Positions 27,513 through 34,680 of a stretch of DNA of 47,152 nucleotides are shown here, piece by piece (position 1 is the stretch's first letter; each line of letters opens with the position of its first letter). Source of the DNA: Pirellula sp. (GTDB lineage: Bacteria > Planctomycetota > Planctomycetia > Pirellulales > Pirellulaceae); the NCBI GenBank assembly GCA_021300155.1, contig JAJTID010000126.1, positions 1 through 47,152 on the forward strand, read 5' to 3'. The notes beneath the pieces are model-generated. The model had not been told where the DNA came from. It did no database searches and saw only the letters and a list, made by a program, of their open reading frames with translations. A program made the position numbers and the translations under genes.

Positions 27513-27979
27513 TGGGTCTGATGATGCTCTAGGAGTTCCAGAATCTTCGAAGCCTGCGCGCAAGCTTCTTTCTGAGCATCATACCAAGCTTGTTGTGCAG
27601 CCAGGAGTCGAACGAGTCGCTCACGCCCAACAATCCATTGTTTTTCGTCGGTTGCATTGGTAGCCACGGGCGTCGTTGCAAGAGGAGCGCAATGCCCAAA
27701 ATGCGAGAAAGAAACGACGTCTGGACAGTCCGCGTCAATCCCGCCAGTCAAGAGACTCGTAGATGATGAGTGCTCCTGCGGAGCGTGTTCTTTCAATGCG
27801 ACATGCGCCGCTTGGAATGGCTGGGGCATATCCGCTCTCCAGCGATTCTTTAAACTATCTAAAGGGTCACCGCTCAACCAACGAGAAAACAATACGGGAT
27901 CGGATTCAAAGATCGAAGCCCTCTTGCCAGCAACAAGCGACCTAGATTCCATCGAGGATTGATTGATCGTTACTTCCAT
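27482..27979 (-). CDS. Hypothetical protein in the cytochrome/dehydrogenase operon
   Basis: I do not recognise this 165-residue protein. It is soluble, has no signal peptide, has a low-complexity middle (EHAPQEHSSSTSLL) and a helical C-terminus rich in Gln, Ala and Leu (LVRLLAAQQAWYDAQKEACA, then KILELLEHHQTQWLQT). It overlaps the cytochrome stop by 10 bp and the dehydrogenase start by 31 bp, so it is likely a genuine, translationally coupled gene. The C-terminal helix pair could be a partner-binding coil. Confidence 0.65.
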   Translation of the reverse strand: MEVTINQSSMESRSLVAGKRASIFESDPVLFSRWLSGDPLDSLKNRWRADMPQPFQAAHVALKEHAPQEHSSSTSLLTGGIDADCPDVVSFSHFGHCAPLATTPVATNATDEKQWIVGRERLVRLLAAQQAWYDAQKEACAQASKILELLEHHQTQWLQTNSAAM

Positions 27980-29022
27980 TTATTCTTCGGTGGAATGAAC
28001 GATTCAATAGCGGCCAATTCATCACCTCGCACCGATGCTCCAAACCGAACGCCTAGGTCGTGAATAGCATTCGCTGCAGTTTCAAGCTGTGCTTTGTTGT
28101 TAAGCTTCAACGCTACACCGGAAGCGATTTTCAAGATCTCGTCCAGCATCGGTTGATTCAGTTTCGATTGAGCTGATCTGAGTCTCTCAATGGATCGGGC
28201 CGTACGCTGTGCGGATGTAATGCCGAACGTCGCTTTCTCTGTTGCTGCCGAAGTCGCTCGCATGCTGAACTCAAGGTCCGCAATCATTCCCGCAACGAAC
28301 ATCAACCGAAGCCTTCCTTGGGTTTCTTCCGCGTTGACTTTGCCATCCGTTCGTACAAAGTTATGCCGCACTGTACCTTGAGACCAACTCACCAACTCAA
28401 AGTCGAGACTGCCTGCATTGTGTCCTCCCACGTTGACGAGCTTTTCATCGGGAACGGTATGGCAGCGGTAGCAGCTCTGAGCGAGTAAATAAACATTGAC
28501 TGGGTTTCGCATCCCTAACTCAATGCTCTTAGAAAATCGCAATGCTCGATGCTCCGGTGTCTCCTGAGCTTTCGTAACATTCGCCCCTCCATAATCATTA
28601 TGGACAGCAATCCAATCTTGAGCGGGTCCGTGGCAAGACTCGCAGGATACACCGGCAATCGCTTCTAGCTGATTACCAACTTGATCCATCGTGTAATGGC
28701 ACTGAATACAATTTGAATCCGCTTTGAAATTCGCGATACCTAGCTTGGAGGCAATCTGCTGAGCCTCTGGCTTGCGATGCAATGTCAGAAACGTTTCGTG
28801 ATGCGGTGTTCGCTTCCACGTTTGAATCTCAGCCGCATGGCATTTTTCGCAACTTTGAGCTCCAAGCACTTTATGCGGATCAATAGCCACCTGCCAATTC
28901 CGATCACGAGGGTCTACCTTGGTAGGAGTGGTATTCGCCATCCCAAGACCGATAGAAAGCAACACCACAACAGCAGCTTTGCATTGCCAATTGCGGACAT
29001 ACTTGATCGCAGGAATAATCAT
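27970..29022 (-). CDS. Secreted tetraheme c-type cytochrome
   Basis: Four c-type heme motifs are visible: CEKCH, CIQCH, CESCH and CYRCH, at about residues 58, 105, 127 and 184. Several other His residues around them may be distal ligands (HHETFL, HNDYGG, HRALRFS). The N-terminus has a signal anchor or signal peptide (VVVLLSIGLGMA). The first three motifs and the CHGPAQDW segment recall the cytochrome c554 / multiheme nitrogen or sulfur-oxidation group, so an electron-transfer role in the periplasm is likely. The C-terminal 170 residues are helical and not recognised. The start at 29022 is chosen over an ATG at 29067. The ATG of the next gene overlaps its stop. Confidence 0.85.
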   Translation of the reverse strand: MIIPAIKYVRNWQCKAAVVVLLSIGLGMANTTPTKVDPRDRNWQVAIDPHKVLGAQSCEKCHAAEIQTWKRTPHHETFLTLHRKPEAQQIASKLGIANFKADSNCIQCHYTMDQVGNQLEAIAGVSCESCHGPAQDWIAVHNDYGGANVTKAQETPEHRALRFSKSIELGMRNPVNVYLLAQSCYRCHTVPDEKLVNVGGHNAGSLDFELVSWSQGTVRHNFVRTDGKVNAEETQGRLRLMFVAGMIADLEFSMRATSAATEKATFGITSAQRTARSIERLRSAQSKLNQPMLDEILKIASGVALKLNNKAQLETAANAIHDLGVRFGASVRGDELAAIESFIPPKNKWK

Positions 29023-29192
29023 TGCAGTCACTCTGCCAGGAACGCTAGAACAAAACGGAATTGTCATAAGAGTCAGCAGAACTTTATGACACAGAATCCG
29101 ACAAGTAGTAGAATTTCGGCACTCTGACGTAGCTTCCTACACGAACGACATCCATTGCCGATTTTTCCTGCACAATCGGAACAACAACCATA

Positions 29193-29699
29193 GTGAAGAA
29201 ACCCTCCGCCACTCCTTCGACGCGGTTCTACCGATTGCGAAAAATCGTTTCTGGCGGCCAAACCGGCGTAGATCGAGCGGCTCTCGATGCTGCAATCGAA
29301 GCCGGAGTTGACCACGGCGGTTGGTGCCCGAAAGGTCGACTGGCCGAGGATGAGCCCATTCCCGCCAAATACTGTCTCGAAGAAACCTCCACTGCGAAAT
29401 ACGGGGAACGCACGCGACGAAACGTAATCGATTCTGACGGAACGCTTATTTTGTTTAAAGACGAACTAAGAGGTGGTACTTTTCTTACGCTGCGGTCGTG
29501 TCAAACCTTTCGGAAGCCTCACTTGGCCATCGATTTGCCTCACGATACATCGTCCGTTTCCAAAGTGCTTCGATGGCTCGTCGATCATCGCGTCGAAGTC
29601 CTAAACATCGCGGGACCGCGAGCAAGCAAAGAACCGCATATCTACACCTGGACTCGCGAGTTCCTCGCATCCATGCTTACCGACATGCAAAAGGGCTGA
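29193..29699 (+). CDS. SLOG-type putative molybdenum carrier protein
   Basis: The sequence matches the putative molybdenum carrier family (MoCo-carrier/YpsA-like, SLOG superfamily): IVSGGQTGVDRAALDAAIE, then HGGWCPKGRLAEDEPIPAKY, RTRRNVIDSDGTLILF and LNIAGPRASKEPHIYTW. SLOG folds bind nucleotide-like ligands. The original name came from molybdenum cofactor carrier proteins, but in bacteria the function is mostly unknown. It starts with GTG at 29193, divergent from the cytochrome operon. A link to moaC in this window is tempting but they are 18 kb apart. Confidence 0.8.
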   Translation: MKKPSATPSTRFYRLRKIVSGGQTGVDRAALDAAIEAGVDHGGWCPKGRLAEDEPIPAKYCLEETSTAKYGERTRRNVIDSDGTLILFKDELRGGTFLTLRSCQTFRKPHLAIDLPHDTSSVSKVLRWLVDHRVEVLNIAGPRASKEPHIYTWTREFLASMLTDMQKG

Positions 29700-30139
29700 T
29701 CAAACACACTCGGCAAATCAGGGGCAAAAAATACCCCGGCCTGTGCAATGAGGCGGACACTGCGGACAGGCCGCGGGGTACCTTCGCGGTCGGCGAACCG
29801 ACGCAAATTCCGTGGCAATTGCAATGGAGAAGCCATACAGAGTGCGGGGCTGACGCCCCAACACTCGATGGACTCTTGGGTAGAGAAGGGATAGCCTAAA
29901 TAATAGGCTACGCCCTCGATCGAATGTAGGGAGCAAGCGACGTGCCAAACATCCACCGACACAACGATTCAGAAAAGAGAGGCCCTGGAACCCAGCAAAT
30001 TAGTGACATCTATGCAAAAAATCCGTGAACACCATCGTGTGATGCCCCCAACGAGTTCAAGAAGGTGCCTGGTTTTTAGGCGAATCCTATACACCCATCC
30101 GCATTGCCACGGCAGACAAATTAGATCAGGATCGAACGC
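29700..30139. other. Intergenic region of stacked hairpins
   Basis: About 440 bp without a convincing gene. Open frames on the minus strand here run into the hairpins and look like dispersed-repeat reading, not a protein. Three inverted repeats (listed separately) occupy 29732-29865. Downstream, 29866-30139 holds nothing I can name and separates this region from the leuA stop. Confidence 0.45.
29732..29865. repeat. Three hairpins: REP-like intergenic block
   Basis: The first hairpin pairs TACCCCGGCCTGT (29732-29744) with ACAGGCC-GC-GGGGTA (29766-29780), a 13-bp stem with a 2-nt bulge. The second, GTCGG-CGAA-CCGAC, lies near 29790-29804. The third, GGGGC-TGAC-GCCCC, lies near 29846-29859, with GTG/CAC outer pairing. 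None has a T-run. The block may be a dispersed REP-like unit or an RNA element. Confidence 0.55.
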
Positions 30140-31810
30140 TTAGTGCATCGACATCGCCTGAAGACTACGATTGATCGCGGCCACCAATCCCAGTAACGAT
30201 GCTTTTGTGATCGACCGGTGCTGTCCCACTCCAAAAAGATCTTGCCCATCCGGTGTCCGAACGAGAATGTACGCGGCAGCAGTCGAATCGCTACCAGCCT
30301 CCATCGCGTGCTCGTGATAGTCGAGAATATCGCATGCCAAACTAAATCGGTCGCGGATCGCATGCACAAATGCATCAATAGGACCTGCCCCTTGGCCTTC
30401 AATTTCTAGAGTCTCTCCTCGGTATGTGACCGAGAACTTGTATCGCTCTTCGTCTTCATGGTCACAAGGAACCGGCGTGTGTGAATGATAAACTAACGTC
30501 GCTGGGGGCTTGAGATAGGTTTCCACAAACTTAGCCGCCACTTCGTGCGCAGGCATCTCGCGACCTGTTGTGTCCGTGACTCGTTGCACGACTTGGCTAA
30601 AGGCAATCTGCAACCTTCGAGGCAACTGGAAACCTAACTCGCTCTCCACCAAGAACGAGACACCTCCTTTTCCTGACTGAGAGTTTACTCGAATCACTGG
30701 ATCGTATTGTCTGCCAATGTCCGCCGGATCGATCGTCAGATAGGGCACTTCGAATCGATCGCTCGACGAATCTTTGAGGGCCGCGAATCCTTTCTTGATC
30801 GCATCTTGGTGCGATCCTGAAAATGCGGTAAAGACCAAATCGCCAGCATAAGGCATACGCTCATGTACTTTGAGCTCGGTGCAGAACTCTGCAATGCGAC
30901 GAATGTCCTTCAAATTGGAAAAGTCCAACTTCGGATCCACTCCTTGCGTGAACATATTGAGTGCCATTGTTACGATGTCAAGATTGCCCGTTCGTTCCCC
31001 GTTGCCAAAGAGTGTTCCCTCCACTCGATCTGCACCTGCCATCAAGCCCAACTCCGAAGCCGCAATTCCAGTTCCGCGATCGTTGTGTGTATGAAGGGAT
31101 ATGATGGTGTTTGCACGTGGCTTGAACTTTCGACAAAACAATTCAATTTGATCTGCATAAACATTCGGTGTTGCCAATTCCACTGTCGATGGAAGATTGA
31201 TAATCGTCTTGTTGGACTCCGTTGGTTGCCAAACATTACAAACAGCCTCGCATATCTCGACCGCATAATCGATCTCAGTTCCTGTAAAGCTTTCGGGCGA
31301 ATACTGATACCGAATCTGACTGGAGCCCGATTCCCGTTTCGATAACTCATGAATGTGTCGAGCCCCCTCGACTGCGAGCTGCACAATCTCCTCTTTCGTT
31401 GCTTGGAACACTACTCGCCGCTGGAGTGTCGACGTAGAGTTATAGAGATGGACGATGACTTTCTTAGCACCGCGAATCGCTTCGAACGTTCGTTCGATCA
31501 AATGAAGACGCGACTGAACGAGTACTTGGATCGTTACATCGTCGGGAATCAGATCCTTTTCAATCAGTTCTCGCACGAATTGAAAATCAGTGTCCGAAGC
31601 TGCAGGAAACCCAACTTCGATCTCCTTGAAGCCGATCTTGAGCAACGCGCGATACAAATCCATTTTTTTCGCAGGACCCATTGGATTGATGAGCGCTTGA
31701 TTGCCATCCCGCAAATCGACAGAACACCAAATCGGAGCAGAAGTAATGGTCCGATTCGGCCACGTGCGGTCTGCAAGCGGAATGGTTGGAAATGGAATGT
31801 ATTTGGCCAT
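30140..31810 (-). CDS. leuA: 2-isopropylmalate synthase
   Basis: LeuA condenses 2-ketoisovalerate with acetyl-CoA, the committing step of leucine synthesis. The HMGL barrel carries SVDLRDGNQALINPM, the HxH metal site in SLHTHNDRGTG and GTLFGNGERTGN. The C-terminal LeuA-dimer/regulatory domain (about 440-556; ITKASLLGLVAAIN) senses leucine. The 556-residue length and the N-terminus PFPTIPLADRTWPN identify the long actinobacterial-like type (TIGR00970 class). The start at 31810 has GGGGA about 7 nt upstream. It is preceded by an apparent transcription attenuator. No leuB/C/D is adjacent. Confidence 0.97.
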   Translation of the reverse strand: MAKYIPFPTIPLADRTWPNRTITSAPIWCSVDLRDGNQALINPMGPAKKMDLYRALLKIGFKEIEVGFPAASDTDFQFVRELIEKDLIPDDVTIQVLVQSRLHLIERTFEAIRGAKKVIVHLYNSTSTLQRRVVFQATKEEIVQLAVEGARHIHELSKRESGSSQIRYQYSPESFTGTEIDYAVEICEAVCNVWQPTESNKTIINLPSTVELATPNVYADQIELFCRKFKPRANTIISLHTHNDRGTGIAASELGLMAGADRVEGTLFGNGERTGNLDIVTMALNMFTQGVDPKLDFSNLKDIRRIAEFCTELKVHERMPYAGDLVFTAFSGSHQDAIKKGFAALKDSSSDRFEVPYLTIDPADIGRQYDPVIRVNSQSGKGGVSFLVESELGFQLPRRLQIAFSQVVQRVTDTTGREMPAHEVAAKFVETYLKPPATLVYHSHTPVPCDHEDEERYKFSVTYRGETLEIEGQGAGPIDAFVHAIRDRFSLACDILDYHEHAMEAGSDSTAAAYILVRTPDGQDLFGVGQHRSITKASLLGLVAAINRSLQAMSMH

Positions 31811-31855
31811 TAAATTCCCCGGCTTGTATACGAAAAACCTGATTGTCTACAAAAA

Positions 31856-31888
31856 AACCCTGAAGCCCGCGAAGCGAGTTTCAGGGTT
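31856..31888 (-). terminator. Attenuator terminator upstream of leuA
   Basis: On the minus strand AACCCTGAA pairs with TTCAGGGTT, continued inwards by CTCGC/GCGGG with one A-C mismatch, a 3-nt loop (TTC) and a run of seven T (plus-strand A at 31851-31857). It lies 39 bp downstream of the leader-peptide stop and 46 bp upstream of the leuA ATG. This is the right position for an attenuator; termination of the AlkC-like gene upstream is an alternative role. Confidence 0.8.
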
Positions 31889-31927
31889 GGGTTGGTCTTT
31901 GTTTTATTTTGGTACGACCGCGCCCCT

Positions 31928-31984
31928 TCATTCGCCTATGACGAGAGGAAGTAGTAGTGTTAGCGATAGCGCGGAGTTGAACAT
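31928..31984 (-). CDS. Putative leucine leader peptide (leuA attenuator)
   Basis: An 18-codon frame encodes MFNSALSLTLLLPLVIGE and ends in TGA at 31930-31928. It has six Leu out of 18 residues (codons 6, 8, 10, 11, 12 and 14; four are CTA), followed by Val-Ile. It lies between a promoter and a terminator upstream of leuA. A leader ribosome stalled on Leu codons would leave GCGAATGAAGGGG, around and after its stop codon, free to pair with the terminator 5' arm (GCGA with TCGC and GGGG with CCCT), forming an antiterminator. A weak GAGAT precedes the ATG at 31984. Too short for routine gene finders; no close relative was checked. Confidence 0.7.
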   Translation of the reverse strand: MFNSALSLTLLLPLVIGE

Positions 31985-32019
31985 TCGGTGGTCGATCTCT
32001 GAAAACAAGTTATTCTCTA

Positions 32020-32048
32020 AAACTAGCCTGCCGACCAGCTTGAGTCAA
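32020..32048 (-). promoter_or_regulatory. Promoter of the leu leader
   Basis: On the minus strand TTGACT (32048-32043) and TAGTTT (32025-32020) are separated by exactly 17 bp. The -35 matches 5 of 6 consensus bases; the -10 is weak. Transcription would start near 32013, leaving about 29 nt before the leader ATG. The -35 lies 8 bp beyond the stop of the upstream gene, so leuA has its own promoter. Confidence 0.55.
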
Positions 32049-32055
32049 TATGGTG

Positions 32056-32874
32056 TCAAGACTTCTTGTTAAGCGTTCGCAGCGACCGACGTACGATGTA
32101 TTGCGTGTGTATCGAATCTGATTCTCGCTGCCACCGATCTGTTACTTCGCGCACCCAATCTGGATACGATTTGCTGGCGTCGTTGAGCCAGTTGGCTACG
32201 GAGTCTTGTACATATTTGGATTCATCTTCCTTGAGGGGCTCGAGAATTGGCAGCCCTAACTCGGGCTCTTTCTTCAAAAGCGCGATATGAGCCGTCCAAA
32301 CACCACGCGGCCGTGTGATCTCACTCGCATAACGGCGCAACCGTTCCTGCCTGCTCCCTGTCCACGGAACCAGCGATCGAATGGACCCGAGTGGATCGCG
32401 AAGAACATCGGCACGTAATGCCAACCAGGCGATCTCTCGAAGACCTGAATTCTCATCATCTGCAAGTGGCTTGATCCACGCCAGTTTTTTTGGAAATGTC
32501 AACGAGGAAAAACCGACGATGATCGCAGACCACTCGCGCACAATATCACTCGTATGAGCCGTCATCGATCGCCAGATTGGATCTGTCACTTGAACGAAAG
32601 CACTCAATCGCTGTCCGATTGCCATACTGGCCTTTAATGCAGAAACGCCTTGCAACTCTGCCTTCAACTCTTTGAGCATTGCAGATGGAATCTCGAGGTT
32701 CATCTCCCTGTGGATGTTCTCGAATAATCTCCATCGATCGACAGCCAGCCATTCCACTAGGTTCTTTGCCTCAAGCTGTCCCATCGCCAAAACCGCTAAG
32801 ACCTCTTTGGGAATCTCCGCGATTCGCTTCGCAGGCTTGCGTTGCCTCAGACGATCCAAGTCGCTGGTTTTCAT
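32056..32874 (-). CDS. DNA alkylation repair protein (AlkC/AlkD-like HEAT fold)
   Basis: The protein is all-helical, with the repeated HEAT-like segments expected of the AlkC/AlkD glycosylase group. RPRGVWTAHIALLKKEPELG and LEPLKEDESKYVQDSVANWLNDASKSYPDWV resemble the conserved C-terminal AlkC block; EWSAIIVGFSSLTFPKKLAWIKPLADD is another repeat. Such enzymes excise alkylated purines from DNA or bind alkylated DNA. The start MKTSDLDRLRQRKPAK at 32874 is used. Length is 272 aa. It lies upstream of the leuA promoter, and 44 bp downstream of the Rossmann gene on the same strand. Confidence 0.7.
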   Translation of the reverse strand: MKTSDLDRLRQRKPAKRIAEIPKEVLAVLAMGQLEAKNLVEWLAVDRWRLFENIHREMNLEIPSAMLKELKAELQGVSALKASMAIGQRLSAFVQVTDPIWRSMTAHTSDIVREWSAIIVGFSSLTFPKKLAWIKPLADDENSGLREIAWLALRADVLRDPLGSIRSLVPWTGSRQERLRRYASEITRPRGVWTAHIALLKKEPELGLPILEPLKEDESKYVQDSVANWLNDASKSYPDWVREVTDRWQRESDSIHTQYIVRRSLRTLNKKS

Positions 32875-32918
32875 AGGTAGTCCGTTTCAAAACATCGAAT
32901 CAATCTACTGTCAAAGAT

Positions 32919-34082
32919 TTACACGAACCTATTTGCAATGACGGTCGCAAGCTTGGCTTCAATGCGTTGACGAAGAGATGTAAAATAATCCGCGGCTGCT
33001 TCTAGGCCAGCGGTTTTCGCATAGTGGACGAGTGGATCCACAAGCCACTTTTCGGTCGGTGTCAGTTGCGGTCGGAGTGTTTGCGATTGAATCTGGGTCT
33101 CAAGCCACTTCAAACTAGATGGGTAATGGTCGCCACAACTGGTCGCCACACGAAACGTGCTGAGATGCAACGCGTTGAAGTCTTCGTCAGGACGATACGC
33201 TCGAACAGCTCGCCCGATCGCAAAGAGATGCCCCGACAGCTCACGAAGTTCAGGGCTCTCTGAGTCGTTGAGAATCTCTCGCACCTTCAGAAGTCGAAAC
33301 TGCCCGTTGTCGTCGATGGCCTTGAGTTGCCCCAAAAGATTGCACCACAGATTGACCATCGCTTTGTCGAACTCGACGCGCACGGGTGGATCGTTCATCG
33401 ACGCTTCGAACCAACCTCCCAGTTCGACTAATATGTCGGTGCAAGCACGCCTGACACTTGGGCTCCCGCCTGCGATCGTCGTTCGCGCAGAAAGCCCCGC
33501 ATGAAAGATCGCATTAGGACCGTCCCCTTCGCGATACCCGGTTTGTACCGTCACGCCGCGAAGCAGTTTGCCGACAACAATCCCCATCGAGTCGTTCCAC
33601 AAATCCGGCAATCGTCCGTAAAGCATCGATTCTTCAAGCAACTCGACCATAAACCGTCGCACACGTTCATGATAGATTCCATTGCTGCTCATCACCAAAA
33701 TCGGCAACAGTTCAAGACCTCGTTCAAGGCCATGCGACTCGTATAACACCTCGAGCAATTGAACGTAGTCGCTGATGACGGGAAGCAATTGATCCGGCTG
33801 TGTTACGACGATTACAACATCCGGGATCCAACCGTTGCGACCACACGTAACCAAGTCCGGCCTGCATGCTTTTGCCGTTTCAATGGTATGCGTGACACCT
33901 TGGGAAGCGATCGTGAGAATACCTCGCGCGGCGATGGCGGATTGGAACATTGAGCCACGACGTTCGATAAACTGAATTCGTTCCTGATTCCGAGTGCAGC
34001 CCTGGGAGAGGTGGTAATAAAAGGCTGCGCCCAAAGCTCCGATGGGCAAAATCCCGACGGAACTCAGTGGCGGTCGCGTCAT
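32919..34082 (-). CDS. Rossmann-fold protein, ketopantoate-reductase-like
   Basis: The N-terminus (VGILPIGALGAAFYYHL) resembles the dinucleotide-binding loop of ketopantoate reductase and related oxidoreductases (GxGxxG-like, here GALGAA). A further conserved-looking block is MSSNGIYHERVRRFMVELLEE, near the middle. No catalytic Lys or Glu assignment is certain. The ATG overlaps the ACT gene stop (ATGA), so it is translationally coupled to that gene. Length is 387 aa. The exact substrate is unknown; a conserved planctomycete protein is the safe description. Confidence 0.55.
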   Translation of the reverse strand: MTRPPLSSVGILPIGALGAAFYYHLSQGCTRNQERIQFIERRGSMFQSAIAARGILTIASQGVTHTIETAKACRPDLVTCGRNGWIPDVVIVVTQPDQLLPVISDYVQLLEVLYESHGLERGLELLPILVMSSNGIYHERVRRFMVELLEESMLYGRLPDLWNDSMGIVVGKLLRGVTVQTGYREGDGPNAIFHAGLSARTTIAGGSPSVRRACTDILVELGGWFEASMNDPPVRVEFDKAMVNLWCNLLGQLKAIDDNGQFRLLKVREILNDSESPELRELSGHLFAIGRAVRAYRPDEDFNALHLSTFRVATSCGDHYPSSLKWLETQIQSQTLRPQLTPTEKWLVDPLVHYAKTAGLEAAADYFTSLRQRIEAKLATVIANRFV

Positions 34083-34507
34083 GCATTCTCTCCATGAGTT
34101 TGTTGCAATACTGCCTGCGCATGGCGAGGGTTAGCCGTCTTTACCACCAACCGGCCGAGGTTCCCATCCCTTGCAGCAGACGAATAGGCGTATTCAATAT
34201 TGATCTCTGCCGAAGCCAGCGTCTCACCAACGAACGCCAATCCACCTGGCCCAGGCTCCATCGTGATCATCAACACATCGACCTCGACGACTGGGAGCCC
34301 AGCCTGTTCCAGTGCTGTTCGTGCTGCCGCAGGTTCCTCCGTCACGAGTCGCACCATCGCTTGTTCCACATTGTCGATCACACTAAAGGCGTTGATATCG
34401 ATGCCCTGTTGCGCAAGAAGTCGACCGATCTGCCCCAGTCGCCCAGGCTGGTTTTCAATGGCGACACTAATCTGGCGATTGATTTCGATATCCATTGGGT
34501 TTGACAT
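34079..34507 (-). CDS. Tandem ACT-domain protein
   Basis: Two ACT domains are visible, one near residues 5-70 (ISVAIENQPGRLGQIGRLLAQQGIDINAFS) and one near 75-140 (ITMEPGPGGLAFVGETLASAEINIEYAYSS). ACT pairs bind amino acids and control associated enzymes or regulators. The protein is 142 residues long from the start at 34507 (MSNPMDIEIN); an ATG at 34495 would also do. The stop codon overlaps the start of the Rossmann gene. Its position upstream of leuA invites the idea of amino-acid sensing, but this is only contextual. Confidence 0.8.
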   Translation of the reverse strand: MSNPMDIEINRQISVAIENQPGRLGQIGRLLAQQGIDINAFSVIDNVEQAMVRLVTEEPAAARTALEQAGLPVVEVDVLMITMEPGPGGLAFVGETLASAEINIEYAYSSAARDGNLGRLVVKTANPRHAQAVLQQTHGENA

Positions 34508-34680
34508 CCACTGGTTTGAATTCTCGATGCGAAGCTCGTTAACTGACAGTTCGTTCTGCACCAACCACAACTCGCTTGACTGCCATCGTTGCAAATGAGT
34601 CTATGGGTTATACATTCATAACTCATCATGGCCAAGTCAAAAAGAATGTCGCGTATTCGGATTCGAAGTTTGCGTATAAA

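Noticed and set aside
29642-29962. Minus-strand open frames in the hairpin region after the SLOG gene
   Set aside because: They run through inverted repeats and antisense to the end of the SLOG gene, with no start signal or protein-like composition.
32169-32182. 14-bp match (ATTTGCTGGCGTCG) to the REP tail and stem
   Set aside because: It lies inside the AlkC-like coding sequence in a conserved-looking stretch and lacks the REP hairpin; probably chance.
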